A program made the translations under genes and the position numbers. The notes below the pieces were generated by a model. It did not search any database. It saw nothing but the letters and a program-made list of their open reading frames with translations, and was not told the origin of the DNA. Of a DNA stretch of 64,000 nucleotides, positions 39,262-46,392 are shown one piece after another (positions within the stretch are counted from its first letter, which is position 1; every line of letters begins with the position of its first letter). The stretch is from Streptococcus pseudopneumoniae. GTDB lineage: Bacteria; Bacillota; Bacilli; Lactobacillales; Streptococcaceae. The stretch lies in NCBI RefSeq assembly GCF_001074565.1, contig NZ_JUQX01000029.1, positions 1 through 64,000 of the forward strand, in the 5' to 3' direction.

Positions 39262-40089
39262 ATGACGATTAAATTAATTGCAACAGATATGGATGGAACC
39301 TTGCTGGATCCAAGAGGGCAACTGGACTTGCCACGTTTAGAAAAGATTTTAGACCAATTAGATGAACGAGGTATCCGTTTTGTCATTGCGACGGGGAATG
39401 AAGTCCATCGAATGAGGCAATTATTAGAACACTTGGCGAGTCGAGTAGTCCTAGTTGTTGCCAACGGTGCGCGGATATTTGAGTATGATACGCTACTTCA
39501 GGCCCAGACCTGGGATGATGCTATGGTTGACAAGGCTCTCCTTCATTTTAAAGGAAGGGAGTGTCGAGATCAGTTCGTCGTCACTAGTATGAACGGGAGT
39601 TTTGTCAAGGAAGGAACGGTTTTTACAGACCTGGAAAAATTTATGACTCCAGAGATGATTGAAAAACTTTACCAAAGGACCAATTTTGTGTATGAGCTAA
39701 ACTCAGACCTCTTTGGAGGAGTTCTAAAGATGAGCATGGTCGTTGGTGAAGAACGTTCTAGTTCAGTTTTGCAGGAAATCAATGACCTCTTTGATGGTCG
39801 TGTAAGAGCTGTTTCTAGCGGTTATGGCTGTATTGATATCCTGCAAGCTGGTGTTCACAAGGCTTGGGGATTGGAAGAATTACTCAAGCGCTGGGATTTG
39901 ACATCAGAACAAATTATGGCTTTTGGTGACAGTGAAAATGATGTCGAGATGTTGGAGATGGCTGGTATTGCTTATGCGATGGAAAATGCAGATGATGAGG
40001 CCAAGGCCGTTGCGACTGCCCTAGCACCAGCTAACAGCCAAGCGGGTGTTTATCAGGTCCTAGAAAATTGGTTAGAGAAAGAGGGATAA
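39262..40089 (+). CDS. Cof-type HAD phosphatase
   Basis: A 275-residue class IIB HAD hydrolase: motif I DMDGTLLD, motif II FVIATGNE, motif IV FGDSENDVEMLEMAG. The start at 39262 (MTIKLIATD) has AAAGGAG upstream. Substrate unknown. Closely spaced with the downstream SGNH hydrolase (one base between stop and GTG). Confidence 0.9.
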   Translation: MTIKLIATDMDGTLLDPRGQLDLPRLEKILDQLDERGIRFVIATGNEVHRMRQLLEHLASRVVLVVANGARIFEYDTLLQAQTWDDAMVDKALLHFKGRECRDQFVVTSMNGSFVKEGTVFTDLEKFMTPEMIEKLYQRTNFVYELNSDLFGGVLKMSMVVGEERSSSVLQEINDLFDGRVRAVSSGYGCIDILQAGVHKAWGLEELLKRWDLTSEQIMAFGDSENDVEMLEMAGIAYAMENADDEAKAVATALAPANSQAGVYQVLENWLEKEG

Positions 40090-40090
40090 G

Positions 40091-40726
40091 GTGGCAGTAC
40101 AGTTATTAGAAAATTGGCTCCTAAAAGAGCAGGAGAAGATTCAAACCAAGTATCGTGAATTGAATCAAGTTTCTGTTCTAGAGCCAGATGTAATTTTTAT
40201 CGGCGATTCGATTGTAGAATACTACCCATTGCAAGAGTTGTTTGGGACTGCAAAGACGATTGTCAATCGTGGCATCCGAGGCTACCAGACGAAACTGTTA
40301 TTAGAGAATCTAGATGCCCATCTTTATGGTGATGCTGTCGATCAAATTGTTCTCTTAATTGGGACAAACGATATCGGAAAAGATATTCCCATGAATGAAG
40401 CCTTGGATAATCTTGAAGGTGTGATTCAATCGCTTAACCGAGAATATCCGCTGTCACAAATAAAGCTTGTTTCTATCCTGCCAGTCAATGAAGGAGAAGA
40501 ATACAAGCAGACAGTATATATTCGTACCAATGAAAAGATCAGAGAATGGAATCAAGCCTATGAGGCTCTAGCCTCCGCCTATATGCAAGTAGATTTTCTA
40601 CCAATTTATGATAGTTTAACAGATTCAGAAGGGCAACTTCAATCAGCCTATACAACGGATGGCCTCCATCTGAGTGTAGCCGGTTATCAAGCTTTATCAG
40701 AAGTCTTAAAAGGGGTTCTTTTCTAA
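40091..40726 (+). CDS. SGNH/GDSL hydrolase (PAF-acetylhydrolase-like)
   Basis: A 211-residue cytosolic esterase-like protein. Catalytic blocks: Ser in FIGDSIVEYYP (block I), GTNDIGKD (block III Asn) and DGLHLSVAGY (block V Asp-x-x-His). Start codon is GTG (40091), with GGGATAAG upstream. Substrate unknown; such enzymes can deacetylate sugars or lipids. Last gene before ssrA. Confidence 0.88.
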   Translation: MAVQLLENWLLKEQEKIQTKYRELNQVSVLEPDVIFIGDSIVEYYPLQELFGTAKTIVNRGIRGYQTKLLLENLDAHLYGDAVDQIVLLIGTNDIGKDIPMNEALDNLEGVIQSLNREYPLSQIKLVSILPVNEGEEYKQTVYIRTNEKIREWNQAYEALASAYMQVDFLPIYDSLTDSEGQLQSAYTTDGLHLSVAGYQALSEVLKGVLF

Positions 40727-40741
40727 AGAAACGGCTTGATT

Positions 40742-40770
40742 TTGCATTTTTTTTGAAGATAGGTTATAAT
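40742..40770 (+). promoter_or_regulatory. ssrA promoter
   Basis: -35 TTGCAT (40742-40747), 17-bp spacer, -10 TATAAT (40765-40770), about 15 bp before the mature 5' end of tmRNA. Confidence 0.75.
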
Positions 40771-40784
40771 AGTTCTAACATCTT

Positions 40785-41129
40785 GGGGTCGTTACGGATT
40801 CGACAGGCATTATGAGGCATATTTTGCAACCCGTGTGGCGACGTAAACGCTCAGTTAAATATAACTGCAAAAAATAACACTTCTTACGCTCTAGCTGCCT
40901 AAAAACCAGCAGGCGTGACCTGATTTGGATTGCTCGTGTTCAATGACAGGTCTTATAATTAGCGAGATACGATCAAGCCTTGTCTAGTGGTTTGATAAGA
41001 GATTAATAGACTCGCAGTTCCTAGGCTTGAGTTATGTGTCGAGGGACTGTTAAAACAATACATAACCTATGGTTGTAGACAAATATGTTGGCAGGTGTTT
41101 GGACGTGGGTTCGACTCCCACCGGCTCCA
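40785..41129 (+). ncRNA. ssrA: Transfer-messenger RNA (tmRNA)
   Basis: 345 nt that rescue stalled ribosomes. The 5' end GGGGTCGTTACGGATTCGAC and the 3' end with GTGGGTTCGACTCCCAC and encoded CCA form the alanyl-tRNA-like domain (GGGG.. with ..GGCTCCA). The resume codon is GCA at 40867; the tag reads AKNNTSYALAA before the TAA at 40900-40902. The last 25 bases are the bacterial attachment site of the prophage that follows. Confidence 0.97.
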
Positions 41130-41130
41130 T
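41105..41130 (+). other. Left prophage attachment site (attL) within the ssrA 3' end
   Basis: The integrase gene lies 140 bp beyond the tmRNA 3' end, and all following genes are phage genes, so integration occurred at the tRNA-like 3' end, preserving ssrA. The exact core cannot be fixed because the right junction is outside the window. Confidence 0.65.
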
Positions 41131-41161
41131 TATTCCTTTGCATTCTTTTGCATTCCTTTGT

Positions 41162-41194
41162 AAAACGTTGTTAAATCAACGTTTTTTATTTTTG
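41162..41194 (+). terminator. ssrA terminator (now on the prophage side)
   Basis: AAAACGTTG/CAACGTTTT stem followed by TTTATTTTT, 33 bp after the tmRNA 3' end. Confidence 0.85.
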
Positions 41195-41248
41195 TCTTTG
41201 GTATTCCTTGGTATTCTTTCGCGAAAAATGGAGTCACAAAAGGAGTCA

Positions 41249-41270
41249 CAAAAAGGAGGCGAACCTCCTT
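41249..41270 (-). terminator. Terminator of the integrase gene
   Basis: On the minus strand AAGGAGG-TTCG-CCTCCTTTTT directly at the integrase stop codon. Confidence 0.85.
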
Positions 41271-42351
41271 AAAAATCAATATAATTCGCAAAGCGTTCTC
41301 CGATGTCGTCCTTTGCTTGTTTGGTTATGTGGGTGTAAACGTTCATGGTCGTTTTCAAATCAGAATGGCCTAGACGATGTTGGACTTGCTTCAAAGTCAT
41401 ACCCGCGTCGAAACAAAGGCTGGCATGTGTATGTCTGAATCCATGGATTTTGATTGGACGCAGGTCGCTACCCTCCACAATTTTGATAAGCCACTTTCTG
41501 GGCAGGGTGCTTGGAATTGGCTTCTTAAATTCATTTTCAAAAATGTATTTGGTATTTGGATTCTGCTTTCTCCATTTTTTCAAAATGCTTTTTGTCTTTT
41601 TATCTAGACTGATTAGTCGATTGCTGCTGACCGTTTTGGTGTTGCCTATCTCTTCGCCTGCAAAACCTCTTGTAATGGCCTTGTTTATGTCCAGAGTATT
41701 ATCTGTCCAGTCGTTCCATTCAAGGGCTAAAATCTCCCCTTTTCGAGCCCCTGTGAAGGCTAGGAGCCGGAATAGAGTTATCTTCTCTAGATCCTTTGTT
41801 TTGGAGACGAGTTTCAAGAATTTTTGAAGCTCGTCTTTGCTATAGAAATCGCTCTTGTTATCTGATTTCTTTCTTGTCGAAGTAATCACGCTATCAACTG
41901 GATTCGTATCAATATATCCATGCCTGATTGCGTATTTGAAAACATTATTCATCAAGCCCTTTAGCTTACGACCATAAACTAATTTTCTAGACCATTCATT
42001 GGCTTGCTCTTGCATTTGAAGGGGAGTAATACTAGCTATTTTTCTATTGCCGAAAACTGGATAGATGTGATTCTTGAAATTTCTAGATGTCTTGATATAG
42101 GTGCTGTCTTGTACGGTTTCAGAATAATCTTTAAGCCATTTTTTAGCAATCTCCTCAACCGTGATTTCTTTCTTACTTTGCTCGCCGCTCTCAATGTCTT
42201 CCTGAAGTTGAAGTAGTGCTGCCCTCGCTTTAGCTTTCGTGGCAAATCCACGGCGAGTAGCGTATTGACTATATCCATTAATTTTCCCGATATACGCACG
42301 GAACATATAAGCCGTTTCCCCGTTTTTCTTTTTATAAGACTTTATTTCCAT
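41269..42351 (-). CDS. int: Prophage tyrosine-family site-specific integrase
   Basis: A 360-residue recombinase. N-terminal Arm-type DNA-binding domain (MEIKSYKKKNGETAYMFRAYIG), core-binding SAM-like domain (about residues 60-150), catalytic domain with Arg in FTGARKGEILAL, His-x-x-Arg in IHGFRHTHASL and the nucleophile Tyr in TTMNVYTHI. It reads toward ssrA, the usual arrangement for phages integrating in tmRNA genes. Distinct from the chromosomal neighbours; integrates and excises the prophage. Confidence 0.96.
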   Translation of the reverse strand: MEIKSYKKKNGETAYMFRAYIGKINGYSQYATRRGFATKAKARAALLQLQEDIESGEQSKKEITVEEIAKKWLKDYSETVQDSTYIKTSRNFKNHIYPVFGNRKIASITPLQMQEQANEWSRKLVYGRKLKGLMNNVFKYAIRHGYIDTNPVDSVITSTRKKSDNKSDFYSKDELQKFLKLVSKTKDLEKITLFRLLAFTGARKGEILALEWNDWTDNTLDINKAITRGFAGEEIGNTKTVSSNRLISLDKKTKSILKKWRKQNPNTKYIFENEFKKPIPSTLPRKWLIKIVEGSDLRPIKIHGFRHTHASLCFDAGMTLKQVQHRLGHSDLKTTMNVYTHITKQAKDDIGERFANYIDF

Positions 42352-42370
42352 TGATTTTTACCTCATTTCT

Positions 42371-42470
42371 TGATAAAATGGGTATAGTAAAGAGGGCTTT
42401 TTAATGCCTTTTACTATACAGAATATCCTCACACTCAAAATTTGGCGATGGCGAGTGTGGGGATTTTTTT
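42371..42470 (+). ncRNA. Candidate small RNA divergent from int
   Basis: On the plus strand a promoter-like -35 TTGATT (about 42351) and TGATAAAAT (-10, 42371-42379) precede two hairpins: GTATAGTAAA/TTTACTATAC (42382-42391 with 42410-42419) and ATCCTCACACTC/GAGTGTGGGGAT (42425-42436 with 42453-42464). The second is followed by seven Ts. No open reading frame of note lies inside. A 85-90 nt terminated RNA is predicted; alternatively the second hairpin merely ends unrelated transcription. Confidence 0.45.
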
Positions 42471-42472
42471 AT

Positions 42473-43144
42473 TTACGAATTATGAACGATGACGTCCAAG
42501 GCTCCCATGATTCGTTGAGCGTTTTCAACTGCTTCCTTGTACTCTTTCGAAGTATTCTTTACTGGCTTTCTAATCAAGTCAATGAATACTACCGGCTTAT
42601 TGAAGTCATTTGAAGTTACACGAAGAGTCATGTCCAAAATTTTAGAGGTTGATTTTCGTTTAGATACGATACCACCAGCAACAGCACCAATCGCACCAAA
42701 CATAGCACCGGCAACCAAAGCTTGTCCAACACCACCCGAAACAACAGTCTGATTATTGACAATCAATTCATAGGATACCAAATCCTCGAACGAATACCAT
42801 CCAGTATCGTTCTTATCTTTTTTTACCATGGATGGTATTAAAGATAATCCCATCGTTCCCATAGCAAGACCAACTTTTACCGAGCCTTTGATGGCTCCTC
42901 CGACCAAACCAGATGAGCCTTTTGCTTTGCGAGCTCCATTTATGCGATAAGTGCGGTGGTATCTATCAATCTCAAGCGGTCCGACTTTGTCCGTTTTTCT
43001 GCTTACGGCAGCAGGGGATGGAGAAGCAGGCTTATTGACTGGCTGAGGTTGTTCAGTTTGTTCTTGGTTAGCGATGGAAAAACCGCAATTTGGGCAAAAT
43101 TTATAGCCCTCTACGGGATTGCCACATTCAGGACAAAATTTCAT
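42473..43144 (-). CDS. Zinc-ribbon protein with hydrophobic Gly-rich segments
   Basis: Unrecognised phage or host-interaction protein of 223 residues. It begins with a zinc ribbon (CPECGNP...CPNCGFS, residues 4-21), then a Pro/Gln/Ser linker, a PH-like or SHOCT-like middle part, and two Gly/Ala-rich hydrophobic stretches (GLVGGAIKGSVKVGLAMGTMG and GQALVAGAMFGAIGAVAGG). Start at 43144 chosen because GGAGG lies five bases upstream; the TTG in frame is part of that site. Located between int and the repressor, so expressed in lysogeny; superinfection exclusion or another lysogenic-conversion role is possible but unproven. Confidence 0.7.
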   Translation of the reverse strand: MKFCPECGNPVEGYKFCPNCGFSIANQEQTEQPQPVNKPASPSPAAVSRKTDKVGPLEIDRYHRTYRINGARKAKGSSGLVGGAIKGSVKVGLAMGTMGLSLIPSMVKKDKNDTGWYSFEDLVSYELIVNNQTVVSGGVGQALVAGAMFGAIGAVAGGIVSKRKSTSKILDMTLRVTSNDFNKPVVFIDLIRKPVKNTSKEYKEAVENAQRIMGALDVIVHNS

Positions 43145-43173
43145 ATTGACCTCCAATAAAATTATATGATTTT

Positions 43174-43989
43174 TTATTTCTCTCTATACAAATCCACGAC
43201 TTCACCGATAATTCGGAAATCCGTTTCTGGTGTAATTGGCATATCCTTGTATGCAGGGTTCAAGCTATGTAGGTAAGCTTGGTCTTTATCAATAACAAGT
43301 TGCTTGATATAGGCATCACCGTTGTAGTTGAATACTCCGATAACTCCGTCATTTAACTCTACACTTGTCTGAATGAATATCAGGTCGCCATCGTGGTAGT
43401 CTGGTTCCATGGAGTCCCCTTTGATCGGGATAACAAAGTCAGCATCAATATCTACTGGCAACTCAATCCGTTCAACTCGTACATCGTTCAAATACTGCCC
43501 TGTCCCTGCAGAAGCTGGATGGTCGTAGTAGTCGTAACTATAGAGTTGAACAACCTCCGATACTTCGTTTATCTTTGTTTCTTCTTCGTTCCTCTGCTCG
43601 TCCAGTTGTTTTTCAGCATAGGCCAGGACCTTGTCTTGTCTCGGTGGTTTTAGTTCATCGTAGATGGTTTGGATTGAGGAAGCGGGAGAGATAGGGTTAT
43701 TCCATGATTCTCCAACGACAGAGTAAATTACAGGATTAGCAGTAACAAATCTCGGATCTAGAGTGGATTTTGGAACTCCAAAAAAATCCGCAATTTTTTG
43801 AACATTCCCTGGAATCGGCAAAGAAGTTCCTTTTACATATCCTGTCAATGTGCTAGGCGGTATCCCTGTCGCTCGAGACAACTCAGCTTGTTTGCAATTT
43901 CTATCAGATAAAATTGAGTTAAGATTTGCAGAAAAGACTTTCATATCCTTTTTATCTTGAGGAGTTAATTTTCCTCGTCCTCTTGCCAT
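43174..43989 (-). CDS. CI-like prophage repressor with S24 peptidase domain
   Basis: A 271-residue LexA/CI-type repressor maintaining lysogeny. N-terminal XRE helix-turn-helix (CKQAELSRATGIPPSTLTGY, residues 33-52). The C-terminal S24 domain has catalytic Ser in GDSMEP and Lys in AYIKQL. An Ala-Gly autocleavage site lies in PASAGTGQ (about residue 162), so RecA-stimulated self-cleavage and SOS induction are expected. It is divergent from the rightward operator/promoter region at 44041-44120. Confidence 0.93.
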   Translation of the reverse strand: MARGRGKLTPQDKKDMKVFSANLNSILSDRNCKQAELSRATGIPPSTLTGYVKGTSLPIPGNVQKIADFFGVPKSTLDPRFVTANPVIYSVVGESWNNPISPASSIQTIYDELKPPRQDKVLAYAEKQLDEQRNEEETKINEVSEVVQLYSYDYYDHPASAGTGQYLNDVRVERIELPVDIDADFVIPIKGDSMEPDYHDGDLIFIQTSVELNDGVIGVFNYNGDAYIKQLVIDKDQAYLHSLNPAYKDMPITPETDFRIIGEVVDLYREK

Positions 43990-44040
43990 ATTTCCCCCTC
44001 CTATCTATCTTCTTTACTATATGATACCGTTTATTTTCGA

Positions 44041-44119
44041 TTTTGTAAATAAAAAATTCGAAAAAATTACGAAAAAAATCGAAAAAACCATTGACTTACG
44101 ATTTAAATCGTAGTATAAT
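44041..44119 (+). promoter_or_regulatory. Prophage operator region and rightward promoter PR
   Basis: -35 TTGACT (44091-44096) and -10 TATAAT (44114-44119) enclose exactly a perfect 16-bp palindrome TACGATTTAAATCGTA (44097-44112) in the 17-bp spacer. Three spaced half-sites TTCGAAAAA, TACGAAAAA and ATCGAAAAA (44057-44086) and TTTTCGATTTT lie toward the repressor gene. These CGA-containing repeats are the probable CI operators controlling both directions. Confidence 0.8.
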
Positions 44120-44176
44120 TAAATTAAGTTTAAGGAAATAACAAAAAACAAGAGCAAAAAAGAAAGGAGTAGAAAG

Positions 44177-44389
44177 ATGTCAGGACAAAAAGAAAAATAC
44201 CACGATAGACGTGGTAGACCTGATGAATTGAAGGTTGAAAAAGTTATTCACCTTTCAATTTTGAGAGGCGAAGGAACTGAAGCAGATAGCATTCGAGTTG
44301 TGGAGCAATATTATAACATGGACGGCAATCTAATATTTGAATTAGATCCTTGCTCTCCGCATTATCAAGAATTTTTAGGTTTGCGTTGA
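44177..44389 (+). CDS. Small phage protein in the cro position
   Basis: 70 residues from an AAAGGAG ribosome site, first gene after PR. No helix-turn-helix is evident, so it is not an obvious Cro. The sequence DRRGRPDELKVEKVIHLSILRGEGT resembles small proteins I have seen in streptococcal mobile elements. Its 3' end overlaps the convergent DUF4145 gene by 25 bp. Function unknown. Confidence 0.6.
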   Translation: MSGQKEKYHDRRGRPDELKVEKVIHLSILRGEGTEADSIRVVEQYYNMDGNLIFELDPCSPHYQEFLGLR

Positions 44390-45045
44390 TTTTGTTTATC
44401 TTTGTCCAAATCTAAAATATCTTGTAGTAATTGCTCGTTATCATGGCGTTCAATATACCATTTTTGCATAAGTAGTTCTATAAACTTCAGCAACTTGTGA
44501 GCCTCATTCGGTTCAATATCCACTATAAGATTTATATCTTTTTCTGGATGGGCACCAATGTTTCCAAGTTTTCGTAGAGCATCGAGTACATTTTTAGTGC
44601 TTAGGTCAACAGACTCTTTTAAAGCATCTATCTCATCTACTAACCTTGCTTTAGAAATTCCCCAAAAATCCCTAATCATTCCTTGTAGACAACGTCTAGA
44701 GAGGGTAGCAGAAGCTTTGGGGCTGAGATTTAAGATAGCGTGAGCTTCTTCATAGTCACTTCTGATAGCCTGAGGGATGTAGTCTGGATAGACTTTTGCG
44801 AGTGAAATAGGATTGAAGTGCATAATGCGATTTGGAAATTGACTTCCTACGCCCACGATGTCGATTGAAACTTTATGACAGTTTGGACAATTCATTGTTT
44901 GTATTGTTATTTTGTCGTTCAAATTTTCCTCAACCTTAACATATGGGCGACGAATCCAAAAGTAGTGTTCTTCTTCTCGGAATGTATCGTAGTGGTTTGG
45001 AACAGAGCAACCGCAAAATAAGCAGTATAGTTTATTAGAATCCAT
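44365..45045 (-). CDS. DUF4145 domain protein (lysogeny-expressed cargo gene)
   Basis: 226 residues. N-terminal zinc-binding-like cysteines (CLFCGCSVP, CPNCHK at residues 8-13 and 53-58), then the DUF4145 domain including LSRRCLQGMIRDFWG and LRKLGNIGAHPEKD. DUF4145 occurs in restriction/defence-associated proteins, but no nuclease domain is present here. It has its own minus-strand promoter (TGGTATAAT, -10 at 45072-45077; GGAG ribosome site), and reads against the early genes, so it is probably expressed in the lysogen. Confidence 0.75.
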   Translation of the reverse strand: MDSNKLYCLFCGCSVPNHYDTFREEEHYFWIRRPYVKVEENLNDKITIQTMNCPNCHKVSIDIVGVGSQFPNRIMHFNPISLAKVYPDYIPQAIRSDYEEAHAILNLSPKASATLSRRCLQGMIRDFWGISKARLVDEIDALKESVDLSTKNVLDALRKLGNIGAHPEKDINLIVDIEPNEAHKLLKFIELLMQKWYIERHDNEQLLQDILDLDKDKQNQRKPKNS

Positions 45046-45114
45046 AAGATTTCTCCAGTCATTTTATTTTGATTATACCACATTTGAAAGGGGGTGAGGG
45101 GGAGATTTTGAATA

Positions 45115-45445
45115 GTAAAAAGCCTTGACCTACTTTACACTAGATCAAGACCTGCACACTTTGATAAGGTTTCACAGTCGGTGTAAAGCGACTGGTTGAA
45201 ACTTCGCTGGTCATGCGTCCAGCACTGCAATCAACGTGGTTTGGCTAGTCTTTGAGTGCCGCACGGTAGTTATCTGTCAGTCCCGCTATAAGCAGAGCTG
45301 CAGTCCCTCTTATAGTCAGCGACAGGCTCCGTGCAGTCACACTCGCAGTAAAAACTCGTTGGTACCTAGCCAAACTGAATCACTGAACCACAGTCCCCTT
45401 CAAAAATTTTGCCAATTTGCATCAGCTCCTTTCTTGTTAAGGATA
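45115..45445 (-). ncRNA. Candidate structured RNA upstream of DUF4145
   Basis: About 330 bp without a normal gene, folding on either strand but with an intrinsic terminator on the minus strand (CTTGATCTA/TAGGTCAAG, 45124-45149, then GCTTTTTAC). Closing helix of the main domain: GTTTGGCTAG (45239-45248) with CTAGCCAAAC (45366-45375). Within it a long rod: GAGTG/CACTC, GCACGG/CCGTGC, CTGTC/GACAG and CTATAAG/CTTATAG (45254-45344). Toward the terminator: GCTGG/CCAGC (45206-45223) and a GTTTCA/TGAAAC hairpin with inner AGTCG/CGACT. I do not recognise it as a named RNA family. Confidence 0.6.
45366..45422 (-). CDS. 18-codon leader ORF at the 5' end of the structured RNA
   Basis: Minus-strand ATG at 45422 with AAAGGAG three bases upstream, encoding MQIGKIFEGDCGSVIQFG and stopping inside helix CTAGCCAAAC. 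The peptide resembles the first residues of phage HNH/AP2-type proteins (IGxIFxGxxG), so it may be the stump of a gene replaced by the RNA element, or a true leader peptide. Confidence 0.4.
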   Translation of the reverse strand: MQIGKIFEGDCGSVIQFG

Positions 45446-45500
45446 ATATAAATATATACTGTTTTTGAAGGGGTTACATCGGTCTTAAGACTGATTTTTG
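45395..45500 (+). promoter_or_regulatory. Early-gene control region with 12-bp inverted repeat and leader terminator
   Basis: CCCCTTCAAAAA (45395-45406) and TTTTTGAAGGGG (45462-45473) are perfect inverted repeats 55 bp apart, flanking an AT-rich region with divergent -10-like boxes (TATACT at 45455-45460 rightwards). Downstream, ATCGGTC-TTAA-GACTGAT followed by TTTTTGG (45479-45500) is an intrinsic terminator-like hairpin just before the first early gene, so attenuation or antitermination is possible. Confidence 0.5.
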
Positions 45501-45509
45501 GAGACAATC

Positions 45510-45656
45510 ATGGAAGATAAAATCATCGAACTTGCTGATTACTTCATCAGCGAATCTACAACGTACAGAGAAGCTAAAATAGCGTGTGAGAAGCTATTGA
45601 AACAAGTCAGCCATGAGATTGAACTCAGGGCTCTGGAAAGTGAGACAAGGGTATAA
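45510..45656 (+). CDS. Small early phage protein
   Basis: 48 residues (MEDKIIELADYF...), TTGGAGAC ribosome site nine bases upstream; acidic and helical, no domain recognised. First gene of the rightward early operon, three bases before the next start. Confidence 0.55.
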   Translation: MEDKIIELADYFISESTTYREAKIACEKLLKQVSHEIELRALESETRV

Positions 45657-45658
45657 GA

Positions 45659-45898
45659 ATGAGACCAAAGAAATATCCGTACAAAACAATAAGACCCCTT
45701 CCGTCAACGAAAAGGGTCAAGGATGTCATCAAACTTTTGCAATTTATCAAGCAGGATCATCCGAATCCTAGTGAATACATGAAGCCAAGAGTGAAAGCAT
45801 TGGCTGAGCTCACTAGCGAGGATGTTAGAGATTACGATTTGAAATTTGCTCCATCAGAGCTTGTATCTCAACTTCGTGATTTGCAATCATCTTTCTAA
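45659..45898 (+). CDS. Small phage protein with MRPKKYPY start
   Basis: 79 residues, basic at the N-terminus (MRPKKYPYKT) and with a helical C-terminal half (VKALAELTSEDVRDYDLKF). The first eight residues and their DNA are almost identical to the start of the unrelated 86-residue protein at 57411. Function unknown. Confidence 0.6.
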   Translation: MRPKKYPYKTIRPLPSTKRVKDVIKLLQFIKQDHPNPSEYMKPRVKALAELTSEDVRDYDLKFAPSELVSQLRDLQSSF

Positions 45899-45915
45899 GA
45901 TAAGGAAGGTAAAGT

Positions 45916-46098
45916 ATGAAAGAAACAATAAAGGAATTTCTAAAATTTAGAAGCCAATTTACAGTACGTGAATGGTTTGAAATTAACCAAGCTGTCGAAG
46001 CTCGTTTAAATCAAAAAGTCGCCCAGCTGAAAATGGACGACTCAGATATAGAAATCATTTCTAAAAGACTAGAAAAAAGTTATCTAGAAACGATTTGA
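45916..46098 (+). CDS. Small phage protein, helical
   Basis: 60 residues with an AAGGAAG ribosome site; charged helix (WFEINQAVEARLNQKVAQLKMDD). Converges with and overlaps the 3' end of the leftward gene at 46080 by 19 bp. No known domain. Confidence 0.55.
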   Translation: MKETIKEFLKFRSQFTVREWFEINQAVEARLNQKVAQLKMDDSDIEIISKRLEKSYLETI

Positions 46099-46319
46099 AT
46101 GAACATTGGATGGATACGATAGTCAGCGCCACGATAGTGAATGTAGATATAATCCTGATGGTACATAGTGTTTGCTTCAGGTTTAGAAATTGGTGAGTAG
46201 AGTTCTGCATTTTCTTCCCACCAAATATAAGGACTAGCCATATTTGGTCCCATTACACAATCGTCGTCGGCTGATAGGTTCACCCAATTTCCGCAAAGAC
46301 ATGCGTGAATTTCAGTCAT
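46080..46319 (-). CDS. Small leftward phage protein
   Basis: 79 residues with a strong AGGAGG ribosome site six to seven bases before the ATG. Aromatic-rich (YIWWEENAELY, YHQDYIYIHYRGADYRIHP) and with an N-terminal CLCGNW. It is the only leftward gene inside the early operon, suggesting a separately regulated lysogenic function. Family unknown. Confidence 0.55.
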   Translation of the reverse strand: MTEIHACLCGNWVNLSADDDCVMGPNMASPYIWWEENAELYSPISKPEANTMYHQDYIYIHYRGADYRIHPMFIQIVSR

Positions 46320-46392
46320 AACATCACCTCCTTTCTAGCTTTTATTATAGCAGAATTGGGAGGAACAAATAGAAAAATAAGGAGGTAGGAAC

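Noticed and set aside
41069-41272. Open frame across the tmRNA 3' end
   Set aside because: Its first part is tmRNA and the rest is terminator and attachment region; it is not a gene.
44177-44389. Cro repressor
   Set aside because: The gene is in the cro position but has no recognisable helix-turn-helix.
45115-45445. Retron msr-msd or group I/II intron
   Set aside because: No reverse transcriptase or intron-encoded protein is adjacent, and the characteristic intron core sequences were not found; left as an unclassified structured RNA.
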